The translations under genes were made by a program, and so were the position numbers. A stretch of DNA of 13,462 nucleotides from Acidobacteriota bacterium (lineage in GTDB: Bacteria > Acidobacteriota > UBA6911 > RPQK01 > JADFOI01). This document shows, one piece after another, positions 6,970 through 13,462 of this stretch. The notes under the pieces are model-generated. The model made no database searches, was not told the DNA's origin, and saw only the letters and a list, made by a program, of their open reading frames with translations. The stretch spans positions 1 through 13,462 of the forward strand of contig JACZQQ010000051.1 in assembly GCA_022545645.1 (NCBI GenBank). Reading direction: 5' to 3'. How positions within the stretch are numbered: position 1 is the stretch's first letter; each line of letters opens with the position of its first letter.

Positions 6970-9707
6970 GACGATGTCCTTAGTCTGCGGGCGGCCGCGG
7001 CCCCCTCCCTTTCCCGACGCTGCCGGCGCACAAAAATCAGTACGCCCAGAGCGAAGACGGGAATAGGAGGCAGCAGAACCGCAAACGTCTTGATGTTGGT
7101 CTGAATGCTCCGGATCTGCTCTTCGACATTTTCCTTGCTGCGGTTAATTTTGGACTCTTTTTCCGCCTCGATGTTGGTTTTTAAGACCTCAAATCGACGA
7201 CTTTCCACTTCCTGAATATTTTGAGCCATAATCTGCTTGGTCTGAATGTCCAGATCAGGTCGTTGTCGCACTTCGTCGACCCTTTCATCCAGCCTTTGCT
7301 GGGCTTGGTCCATAGCCCTTTCAGCCTCCGCTTCAGCATCTTCTTCCTCTTTCACCCGCCCTTCGATAAAGTTCCGAGTCTGTTCCTCGACCCGTTCCAA
7401 GGTTCGGTGTCGAACGCGCTTGCGGCGCAAGGTGATAAAGGATTCATCTTTGACCAGGACATCGATACAGTTGAGAAAGAAGGTGATGTTGTCGAAGTTG
7501 AGGTTCTCCAGTCCACCCGCTCGGATCTGAAAGAATTGCTCGGAAATAAAGTCCAGGTCGGCGATGACAAGAACGTCCAGAGATTTGGGTGATGGAGGAG
7601 TTTCATCGCTTTCCTCTGTACTGGAGTCTTCGGAACCGCCCTCTTCTTCCTGGTCAGCGGCCTCGGAGTCCGTGCTCTCGATGGTTCCTCGAATGTGAGC
7701 GGCCAAAACGTAGTCCCGGGGATCGGGCCGGTGAGGAAGATTCGGATTGATCTGGGCTCCCAGAAAGCTTCGCTGCACCATTTGAAAATAACTGGCCTGC
7801 CCGGAGACATACCCGGATTTCAGCAAAGGCTGAAATTCATAGTCGCTTCCAGCCGCCTGTTCCATTTGTCCAGGGTAGAGCAGGACCAGTTCCTGCAGTC
7901 CGGCGCTGCCTTGATGCTGCTCATTGAAGGTTTCTTCGTTTTCATTTCCCTTACCCACGAAAACCACTTCAGGCGGCAGCTGGGCAAGATCGGGATGAGG
8001 ATTGTAGGTATCCCAAATGATACTGGCGGAATTCCAACTGACTCCGATCTCGGACATAAACCTCTGAATATCTCCCTTTTCCGCGGGAGGGGCGGCCTGT
8101 TGTTGCATGAACGGATTCATGTTGGCACCGCTTCTCTCTGAAGGCGCAAGGGCTATGTTGATCACAGGTAAGGGATCGATCAACAGAAGAGTGGGATTCC
8201 CTTCCTGAATGTAGGCGAGTAGACCAGCCATCTCTTCTTGAGGCAAGGAGGAGGGCAGAGCCACAAGCAGAGCATCAAGATCCTCAGGAATGGGACCTGA
8301 GGAGGAAACCTGGACGACCTCATATTGTTTCTTCAATTCCTCCACGATGGACCATCCCGGGGCGCTCTGCATGGTCTGAAAATCAAATCCTCCAAAGAGT
8401 TTGGCTTCTGTGCTGAGCACTCCAATCTTTTTACGATCTGTTTGGGCAACCACGCGAATACTTCGAGTAATTTCATATTCTACGGACAATCCCCGGTCTA
8501 CGAAGGGGATCACATGTTCCTGAGCACCCGAGGTAAAGGCGACTCCCAGGAAGACCTCCGAGGAGCCGGCTTGCGCGCTTGACAGATTCGGTACTGACCT
8601 GGGGACGATGCCGAACTTTTCTCGGGCATCACGCGCTGACTGGGTAAAGGGCTCGGTGTCCTCAATCAGCACCTGGATTCTGGATCCACCGAGGGAATCC
8701 ACTTCATTGAGAATACCCAGCAAATTCTCACGGGTTTGTACGAATTGTTCCGGGATGTCCGGACTGACATAGGCCTGGATAAATACAGTCCGGTCCGTGG
8801 GCAGCTCTCGGAGCAAATTGCGCGTCGCAGCGCTGAGCGAATGGAGCCGCTCGGCCGTGACGTCCAGCCGAATACTCGTTCTCCCCAAGACGGCATTGAT
8901 GCTGATGACCGCAATGATGAGCGCCACTGTCCGGACCAGATGGTGCAACCACATCGGATATCCATCGGCTTGACGGGGCCAGTGTCGTTTCCCTACCAGC
9001 AAAACATTAAGATAGAGGACTAAGGCGGTCAGGGAGACAAAATAGAGTAGACCTGAAAGACTCACAACCCCTCGAGCAAAATCTTCGAAGGAATCGAGAA
9101 CACCCACAGAGCCCAGCAATCCACCCAAGGTTGGACTCAAGGCGGCAGCTGAGTCGCCGAAGGCAAAAAGAGAACAAAGAGCCGCTCCCAGGACGAATGC
9201 AATGGTCGCATTGGAGGTCAAGAGAGAGGCCAGCATTCCTAAGGCAATCATGGCCGAGCCCATCAGCCAATAACCCAGATAATTGCTGAACATCAGACCC
9301 AGATCCGGACTTCCCAGCCAGAACAAAACCAGTACATGGCTTAAAGAGAGGAGCAGCGAAGCGGTATAGATTCCCAGTGTGGCCACATACTTGCCTAGAA
9401 CCACTTCCAGGCTGGTGGCGGGAAGAGTGAATAGAAGCTCATCCGTTCCCTGCTTTCTTTCTTCAGCCCATACGGGCATGGTCAGGGCCGGAATAAAGAA
9501 CACCAAAAGATAAGGAAACAATTGATTCAATTGGTCCAGGTTGGCCAAATTGTTCAGGAAGAAGCGATTTTGCCAGAAAGCCGCGGCCGCACTGAGGAGA
9601 ATAAAAAGTGTGATAAAGACGTAGCCGGTAGGACTGGTGAAATATTTCCATAGGTCTCGCTTTACCAGAGCACGAACAAATCCAATATTGATTCTGTAAG
9701 ACATCAT
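6966..9707 (-). CDS. gldFG: Fused GldF-like ABC permease and GldG-like auxiliary protein
   Basis: This 913 aa polypeptide joins two proteins that are often separate. Residues 1-240 are an ABC-2 permease: RALVKRDLWKYFTSPTGYVF, the EERKQGTDELLFTLPAT motif (82-97), and about six membrane helices near 28-46, 64-80, 107-130, 143-163, 167-184 and 215-238. A helix at 258-276 starts the GldG part, with LDVTAERLHSLS (281-292) typical of that family. The extracytoplasmic auxiliary domain (about 300-520) has beta/alpha repeats such as KIGVLSTEAKLFGG and LDALLVALPSSLP. An acidic disordered linker follows (676-708), then DVLVIADLDF, a long charged coiled coil (about 760-870), a final helix (873-894) and an Arg-rich cytosolic tail. 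The start is ATGATG at 9707 with GGAGGAG upstream, overlapping the gldA TGA. It would pair with the GldA-like ATPase as transporter or membrane machine. The substrate is unknown; gliding should not be assumed outside Bacteroidota. Confidence 0.85.
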   Translation of the reverse strand: MMSYRINIGFVRALVKRDLWKYFTSPTGYVFITLFILLSAAAAFWQNRFFLNNLANLDQLNQLFPYLLVFFIPALTMPVWAEERKQGTDELLFTLPATSLEVVLGKYVATLGIYTASLLLSLSHVLVLFWLGSPDLGLMFSNYLGYWLMGSAMIALGMLASLLTSNATIAFVLGAALCSLFAFGDSAAALSPTLGGLLGSVGVLDSFEDFARGVVSLSGLLYFVSLTALVLYLNVLLVGKRHWPRQADGYPMWLHHLVRTVALIIAVISINAVLGRTSIRLDVTAERLHSLSAATRNLLRELPTDRTVFIQAYVSPDIPEQFVQTRENLLGILNEVDSLGGSRIQVLIEDTEPFTQSARDAREKFGIVPRSVPNLSSAQAGSSEVFLGVAFTSGAQEHVIPFVDRGLSVEYEITRSIRVVAQTDRKKIGVLSTEAKLFGGFDFQTMQSAPGWSIVEELKKQYEVVQVSSSGPIPEDLDALLVALPSSLPQEEMAGLLAYIQEGNPTLLLIDPLPVINIALAPSERSGANMNPFMQQQAAPPAEKGDIQRFMSEIGVSWNSASIIWDTYNPHPDLAQLPPEVVFVGKGNENEETFNEQHQGSAGLQELVLLYPGQMEQAAGSDYEFQPLLKSGYVSGQASYFQMVQRSFLGAQINPNLPHRPDPRDYVLAAHIRGTIESTDSEAADQEEEGGSEDSSTEESDETPPSPKSLDVLVIADLDFISEQFFQIRAGGLENLNFDNITFFLNCIDVLVKDESFITLRRKRVRHRTLERVEEQTRNFIEGRVKEEEDAEAEAERAMDQAQQRLDERVDEVRQRPDLDIQTKQIMAQNIQEVESRRFEVLKTNIEAEKESKINRSKENVEEQIRSIQTNIKTFAVLLPPIPVFALGVLIFVRRQRREREGAAAARRLRTSS

Positions 9708-10516
9708 CGCTCTCCTCCTGATTCAACAGCAAGATGTTCCTTTTCTGGCGGATGGGCAGGAGGCCGCCCATGATTGGTCATTCGGTAAAAGGGTTCTTCC
9801 AGTGAGCCATTTTCTCTGAGTTCCTCGGGGGTGCCATCGAAGATCAACCGTCCGTCGTGAATGAACAGAACGCGGTCAGCAATGACATCCACTTCCCGTA
9901 GAATGTGGGTGGATACCAGAATCGTTTTCGTTTTCCCCAGTTCTCGAATGCTCTCCCGAAATTCACGGATCTGGTTGGGATCCAATCCAGCGGTGGGCTC
10001 GTCCATGATCACCACGTCCGGGTCATGCATGAGGGCCTGAGCTAAGCCGACTCGCTGACGATAACCCCTGGACAGTTTCCCCATGGGTTTTTCCATAACC
10101 TGTTGAAAACCATACTGCCTGCTGATTCGATCAATGCGATCTTCCAGATCGTCCCCTTCCAATCCTCGGGCCTCCCCGAAGAATTGCAGGAAGTCTCTGG
10201 GGGTCATGTCCAGATAGAGAGGACCATTCTCCGGAAGATAGCCCAGTCGCCTGGAAGCGGCAATCCGTTCCTGGTGAATATCCAGTCCGGCAATGGAAGC
10301 CTTTCCTTCGCTCGGTGCCAGATAGCCTGTCAAAATCTTCATGGTGGTTGATTTTCCGGCACCGTTTGGACCTAGAAAGGCTACCACTTGCCCTTCCTGC
10401 ACCGAAAAGGATATCCCCTCGATGGCCACGAAAGGACCGAAATATTTACTGAGTCCCTGTGCTTCAATCATCACACGGGACGAAGCTTTCCCTTTCGAAT
10501 CGTCACCTTCAAGCAT
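9704..10516 (-). CDS. gldA: GldA-like ABC transporter ATP-binding protein
   Basis: This 270 aa cytosolic ATPase would power the fused permease encoded next. Motifs are complete: Walker A GPNGAGKST (49-57), a Q-loop region written YLPENGPLY (93-101) with Glu where many transporters have Gln, signature LSRGYRQR (148-155), Walker B VVIMDE (168-173), D-loop AGLDP, and H-loop H204 (STHILREVD). LPENGPLY and the SRGYRQR signature are usual in the GldA/NatA-type ABC-2 subfamily. The start at 10516 is preferred: GGGAGG lies 11 nt upstream, while the internal ATG at codon 16 (MIEAQGLSKYFG, the usual family start) has no nearby ribosome site. The extra 15 N-terminal residues are polar. The C-terminus (about 247-270) is a Pro/Glu/His tail outside the ATPase fold. 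The stop overlaps gldFG by ATGA. Confidence 0.88.
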   Translation of the reverse strand: MLEGDDSKGKASSRVMIEAQGLSKYFGPFVAIEGISFSVQEGQVVAFLGPNGAGKSTTMKILTGYLAPSEGKASIAGLDIHQERIAASRRLGYLPENGPLYLDMTPRDFLQFFGEARGLEGDDLEDRIDRISRQYGFQQVMEKPMGKLSRGYRQRVGLAQALMHDPDVVIMDEPTAGLDPNQIREFRESIRELGKTKTILVSTHILREVDVIADRVLFIHDGRLIFDGTPEELRENGSLEEPFYRMTNHGRPPAHPPEKEHLAVESGGER

Positions 10517-10647
10517 GTCCGTTCTTTCCTCCCTCAGTACAGTCTACCGCGATTCAATACATAACGTTATACGACGGGTGAACTCTTTAGCCCGGGATTT
10601 TATGGAATTTTCTGTGAAGACCGAAATTTTTATTTCCGCTCGAAACA
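10517..10647 (-). promoter_or_regulatory. gldA upstream region with ATAACGTTAT palindrome
   Basis: This AT-rich stretch lies between the SEC-C terminator and gldA. A perfect 10-base palindrome ATAACGTTAT (10561-10570) lies 45 nt before the gldA start, inside TATAAC/TATGTA sequences that could act as a -10. I found no good -35 at 16-18 nt, so the promoter is not fixed. A second -10-like TAAAAT lies further upstream (near 10597-10602). The operon needs a promoter here if the upstream terminator works. Confidence 0.3.
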
Positions 10648-10673
10648 AGCCCGTATCATGCATCATTCGGGCT
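10648..10673 (-). terminator. Hairpin terminator candidate after the SEC-C gene
   Basis: A perfect GC-rich 6-bp stem AGCCCG/CGGGCT (10673-10668 and 10653-10648 on the minus strand) encloses a 14-nt loop containing ATGCAT. It begins 27 nt after the SEC-C stop and is followed by a short TTGTTT. The T run is weak, so termination may be partial. Confidence 0.45.
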
Positions 10674-10699
10674 AGGAGTGGAAATGTTTCCGAGTCGAA

Positions 10700-11161
<462 letters not shown>

Positions 11162-11214
11162 CGTAGAACAACTTTATTTACTGTGAGCATTCATTTTTTT
11201 ACTGATTTGAGGCA

Positions 11215-11243
11215 AGTATAGCGGGGACAGTCGGCCCTGTCCA
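11215..11243 (-). promoter_or_regulatory. Sigma-70 promoter of the SEC-C gene
   Basis: Minus strand: -35 TGGACA (11243-11238), exactly 17 nt, then -10 TATACT (11220-11215); each hexamer has one mismatch to consensus. Transcription would start near 11208, giving a leader of about 47 nt. An inverted repeat GGACAG/CTGTCC (11225-11230, 11237-11242) covers the -35 and spacer, so a repressor could bind there. Confidence 0.6.
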
Positions 11244-11456
11244 TGCCTGGTTGACATCCTCCGTGAGCCGTGGAAAAGCTGCTAACTCCTTACAGTGAAG
11301 TCTCTTATCGGTCAACAGGCAGATTGAGCTGTAAGCGGTCGTTGACAACCGGGTCGGAGAATAAAGGTCTACCAACCCCCGGCGGCAGAGCCGAAATGGG
11401 TCTCAAACCCAGAGCTGATGGGGCTAAACAGCTTTAATCGGTGGTTCTGCGATTAC

Positions 11457-11472
11457 TGGCACGCAAATTGCT
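11457..11472 (+). promoter_or_regulatory. Sigma-54 (RpoN) promoter directed at rpoD
   Basis: TGGCACG-CAAA-TTGCT matches the sigma-54 consensus TGGCACG-N4-TTGCW in every conserved position, with GG at -24 and GC at -12, preceded by the preferred C. The start would be near 11483, about 280 nt before the preferred rpoD start. It needs an enhancer-binding activator; I could not identify a certain upstream activator site, though the TGGGT/ACCCA repeat lies 46 nt upstream. A chance match is possible, but the position in an intergenic region and the correct orientation support it. Confidence 0.6.
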
Positions 11473-11580
11473 TGCGGCCTCTGCGTGTCTAAAAAATATC
11501 TGATTCTGGCTGAGGTCGGAGGAAAGATTAGGTTTCTCTGTATCAGGTCGAACGGTTGCCAGAAGGGCATCGAAGGGCAG

Positions 11581-11617
11581 GCCCGTCAGATGGTAGGGAA
11601 GCTCTTTGCCCGTCAGA
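11581..11617 (+). repeat. Direct repeat GCCCGTCAGA in the rpoD leader
   Basis: The 10-mer GCCCGTCAGA occurs at 11581-11590 and again at 11608-11617, a 27-nt period that puts both copies within a few tens of bases of each other. It could be a pair of regulator sites or a chance duplication. Confidence 0.35.
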
Positions 11618-11677
11618 AAGTTGTCGATCTGAGGTGTATACCCTGGCCCCTGGATCAGCTCAACCCTCCCAACACGT

Positions 11678-11711
11678 CCTGGTTGAGTCAAGCGGTGCTT
11701 GACCGAACAGG
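11678..11711 (+). promoter_or_regulatory. Strong hairpin in the rpoD leader
   Basis: The core GTCAAGC-GGT-GCTTGAC (11687-11703) is a perfect 7-bp stem. It extends outward through a 2x2 internal loop to GTT/AAC and then, past one bulged base, CCT/AGG, for about 13 pairs. No T run follows, so it is not a simple terminator. It covers the TTG at 11699, which argues against that codon as the start, and could be an operator or an RNA control element. Confidence 0.45.
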
Positions 11712-11761
11712 GTAACGGAACTTTATCCGAGGTGGATACCTTGGAGAATGGAGAGAGCGTC

Positions 11762-13315
11762 GTGCGTATTGTCGAAAACACCGGAATCGCCTTAGTTGAT
11801 TCGCCTGAGTCATCCGATAAGGAAGAGGAGCATATCCACTCGAAGCGGGATCTGGACGACGGGGCTTCTGATAAGGAGAAGTCCGAGAGCCAGGAGAAGG
11901 GTAAGGATCCCATTCGCGTCTATTTGAAAGAGATGGGAATGGTGCCTCTCTTGAGCCGAGCGGGCGAAGTGGAGATCGCAAAGCGGATTGAAAAGGGCAA
12001 AAAAGCCGTGGGGAAGGCTCTCTCTCGATCTCCCGTCGTGGTTTCTGAACTCCTTCGCTTCGGTGAGAAGCTGAGGATGGGTGAACTGGCGGTTAGAAAG
12101 CTGGTCCACTTGACCGACGGGGAGCTGACAGAACGCGTTCTCGAACGTCGCCGTCAGGAGGTCTTGATGCAGATCGATGAGATCATCGAACTGGAGGACC
12201 AGACTTCTCAAATCAGGCTGAAACTGCGCAGGGCGAAGAAGAACAGTCCCAACTACAAAAGGGTATTCTCCAAGTTGGTGCGCCATCGCCTTCTTGTGGC
12301 CCTCCGTATCCGAGATCTTCGACTGAAACCGACCATTCAAGAGCACCTGATCGATACCATTCGGGAGGTCATGAAGGAGCTTCCCAAAAAACAGCGGGAA
12401 GCCAAGAAGTTAGCCAAGCTTCAAACCTCCCCACTCCGACTGGAAGAATCCAAGAAGGTCAAGTCGAGGCTGCGGAAAATTGAGAAGGAGCTCCGAGACA
12501 GCGAAGAAGAGTTCTTGGCGTCACCTAAGGAGCTGAGACGAACCTTGGCGGTGATCAAAAAAGGACAGTTGGAAGCAGGGATCGGCAAGCAGGAGCTGGT
12601 TGAGGCCAACCTTCGATTGGTGGTGTCGATTGCCAAGAAATACGGTAACCGGGGGCTGCCCTTGCCCGATTTAATCCAGGAGGGCAATATCGGCCTGATG
12701 AAAGCCGTCGATAGGTTCGAGTATCAGCGAGGCTACAAGTTTTCCACTTATGCCACTTGGTGGATTCGCCAGGCCATCACTCGGGCCATAGACGATCAGG
12801 CCCGGACCATTCGAATTCCCGTGCACATGATCGAGACCATCAACAAGCTGTTGAGGACCTCGCGTGCTCTGGTTCAGGAGTATGGGCGAGAGCCCACTTC
12901 CGATGAGATTGCCAAGAGCATGGATATTTCCGTGACCAAGGTGGGCAAGATTCTCAAGATCGCCCAGGAACCGATTTCTCTGGAAACTTCCGTCGGAGAC
13001 GACGAAGATGTCAACCTCGGGGACTTTATCGAAGACCGAGGCTTGATTTCTCCTATCGAGAGCGGGATTTTTATCAATCAAAAAGACCAGATGATCGGGG
13101 CCTTGCATTCCCTGACTCCTCGAGAGGAGCAGGTCGTGCGCATGCGATTTGGGATCGAGTTGGACAACGAGCACACCTTGGAAGAAATCGGGCAAAGCTT
13201 TGCCGTTACTCGAGAGCGCATTCGCCAGATCGAAGTCGAGGCCCTCCGCAAGCTGCGCCATCAATCAGGCAGCCCGGCAATGGACATCACTCCTCTCGAG
13301 AGCTCTGGAACCTGA
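11762..13315 (+). CDS. rpoD: Primary RNA polymerase sigma factor RpoD (sigma-70)
   Basis: RpoD directs RNA polymerase to housekeeping promoters. From the GTG at 11762 it is 517 aa; from the TTG at 11699, 538 aa. GTG is preferred because GGAG lies 8 nt upstream, whereas the TTG has no ribosome site and lies in a hairpin. Numbering from the TTG: an acidic Ser/Glu/Asp/Lys head (about 35-68) replaces a recognisable region 1.1; region 1.2 is DPIRVYLKEMGMVPLLSRAGE (70-90); a long basic non-conserved part (about 110-295) contains coiled-coil segments. Region 2 runs 298-377, with the polymerase and -10 contacts in NLRLVVSIAKKYGNRGLPLPDLIQEGN and YATWWIRQAITRAI. Region 3 is about 378-455, with the 3.2 finger GDDEDVNLGDFIED, and region 4 is 470-520, with the -35 helix VTRERIRQIEVEALRKLR. 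A full set of regions with region 1.2 and a large insert marks the primary factor rather than an alternative one. dnaG is not adjacent. Confidence 0.95.
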   Translation: MRIVENTGIALVDSPESSDKEEEHIHSKRDLDDGASDKEKSESQEKGKDPIRVYLKEMGMVPLLSRAGEVEIAKRIEKGKKAVGKALSRSPVVVSELLRFGEKLRMGELAVRKLVHLTDGELTERVLERRRQEVLMQIDEIIELEDQTSQIRLKLRRAKKNSPNYKRVFSKLVRHRLLVALRIRDLRLKPTIQEHLIDTIREVMKELPKKQREAKKLAKLQTSPLRLEESKKVKSRLRKIEKELRDSEEEFLASPKELRRTLAVIKKGQLEAGIGKQELVEANLRLVVSIAKKYGNRGLPLPDLIQEGNIGLMKAVDRFEYQRGYKFSTYATWWIRQAITRAIDDQARTIRIPVHMIETINKLLRTSRALVQEYGREPTSDEIAKSMDISVTKVGKILKIAQEPISLETSVGDDEDVNLGDFIEDRGLISPIESGIFINQKDQMIGALHSLTPREEQVVRMRFGIELDNEHTLEEIGQSFAVTRERIRQIEVEALRKLRHQSGSPAMDITPLESSGT

Positions 13316-13352
13316 GAAGAATTCTCTCCACCCCCTCATGGATGCATAGAGG

Positions 13353-13384
13353 TTCGTGACTTCGTGTATTCGTGCACTCGTGCG
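13353..13384 (+). repeat. Four tandem octamers of the TTCGTGNN type
   Basis: Four consecutive 8-base units start at 13353, 13361, 13369 and 13377. The first three begin TTCGTG and the fourth CTCGTG; the last two bases vary (AC, TA, CA, CG). They begin 38 nt after the rpoD stop. The repeat is too short and regular for a gene. It is probably an intergenic microsatellite-like or binding-site repeat. Confidence 0.6.
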
Positions 13385-13391
13385 GTCCGCG

Positions 13392-13462
13392 AATTAGGGA
13401 CAGGCCCAAATCCTCTTTCTAAACTACCTTGAATACAGGATAATTTTTGGGGCTGGCACCGA
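13392..13462 (+). repeat. Imperfect repeat pair at the right edge (mobile-element-like)
   Basis: AATTAGGGACAGGCCC (13392-13407) and AATTTTTGGGGCTGGCACC (13442-13460) share the order AATT, a G run, C, GGC and CC. Similar G-rich GGGACAGGC motifs are, from memory, found around REP-associated Y1 transposase genes. No transposase is inside the window, so element identity is not shown. A GATAAT at 13439-13444 is -10-like, but the matching -35 is weak. Confidence 0.35.

Larger units (their letters stand above)
11162..11698. other. Long divergent control region between the SEC-C gene and rpoD
   Basis: I see no convincing protein gene in this stretch of over 500 bases. It holds the minus-strand SEC-C promoter (11215-11243), a plus-strand sigma-54 promoter (11457-11472), a small inverted repeat TGGGT/ACCCA (11397-11411), a direct repeat (11581-11617) and a strong hairpin at its right end. 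Two plus-strand TTGACA hexamers (11251-11256, 11342-11347) lack a good -10 at 16-18 nt. A 76-codon GTG-start frame (11485-11715) has no ribosome site and no recognisable domain, so I treat the interval as rpoD leader. No tRNA, tmRNA or 6S-like pattern was recognised. Confidence 0.6.

Noticed and set aside
6298..7104. 268-codon plus-strand frame opposite the DUF4340 gene and the end of gldFG
   Set aside because: It is a shadow frame: it crosses the ATGA junction of two real genes and has no recognisable motif.
11251..11370. Sigma-70 promoters for rpoD based on TTGACA at 11251 and 11342
   Set aside because: Neither has a reasonable -10 at 16-18 nt, so they are mentioned but not called.
11380..11480. 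tRNA or other structured RNA in the SEC-C/rpoD gap
   Set aside because: GGTTCTGCGATT only loosely resembles a T-loop and no acceptor or anticodon stems form around it.
11485..11715. 76-codon plus-strand frame (GTG start) between the sigma-54 promoter and rpoD
   Set aside because: It has no ribosome site, no recognisable domain, and would begin only about two bases after the predicted transcription start. It also overlaps the hairpin and the first codons of the longer rpoD frame.
11434..11913. 159-codon minus-strand frame antisense to the rpoD leader and start
   Set aside because: It lies opposite the clear rpoD frame, its Ser-rich product fits no family, and no promoter or ribosome site supports it.

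Overview
The window carries two minus-strand gene blocks and one plus-strand gene, all of bacterial core type. It suggests a Gram-negative-like bacterium that can respire anaerobically. The primary sigma factor, a quinol:fumarate reductase of the FrdABC type and a Gld-like ABC system next to Lon would fit Acidobacteriota or a former deltaproteobacterial lineage. That placement is an inference from gene style; no ribosomal marker is present.

Layout. Bases 1-3061 (minus strand) hold frdA-frdB-frdC, joined by 4-base stop/start overlaps. FrdC runs off the left edge and continues past its expected end into a GC-rich, hairpin-rich tail that may be the start of a fused FrdD. Bases 3131-5479 encode a LonA protease. 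Bases 5599-10516 are a compact, translationally coupled ABC operon: a GldA-like ATPase, a single polypeptide fusing the GldF-like permease to the GldG-like auxiliary protein, and a DUF4340 protein. No clear terminator separates it from lon, so gldA > gldFG > DUF4340 > lon, perhaps on into frdABC, could be one long transcript. Bases 10700-11161 encode a small membrane-anchored SEC-C zinc-motif protein with an unusual second Cys-rich domain; a hairpin terminator follows it.

Bases 11162-11761 form a long divergent control region. It has a good sigma-70-type promoter for the SEC-C gene on the minus strand. On the plus strand it has a near-perfect sigma-54 (-24/-12) promoter pointing at rpoD, then a long leader with a direct repeat and a strong hairpin. 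rpoD (primary sigma-70) follows and ends at 13315. The right edge holds tandem TTCGTG-type octamers and a pair of GGGACAGG/GGGGCTGG motifs that look like repeat-element debris.

How the genes work together. FrdABC would use menaquinol to reduce fumarate at the membrane. The Gld-like set would form a membrane ABC machine with large periplasmic auxiliary parts, and Lon would provide protein quality control next to it. The most interesting regulatory idea is a sigma cascade in which RpoN (sigma-54) drives an extra promoter for rpoD. I saw no CRISPR array, tRNA, rRNA or defence cassette, and no convincing wholly new system. The unusual items are the FrdC tail, the GldF-GldG fusion, the two-domain SEC-C protein and the rpoD control region.
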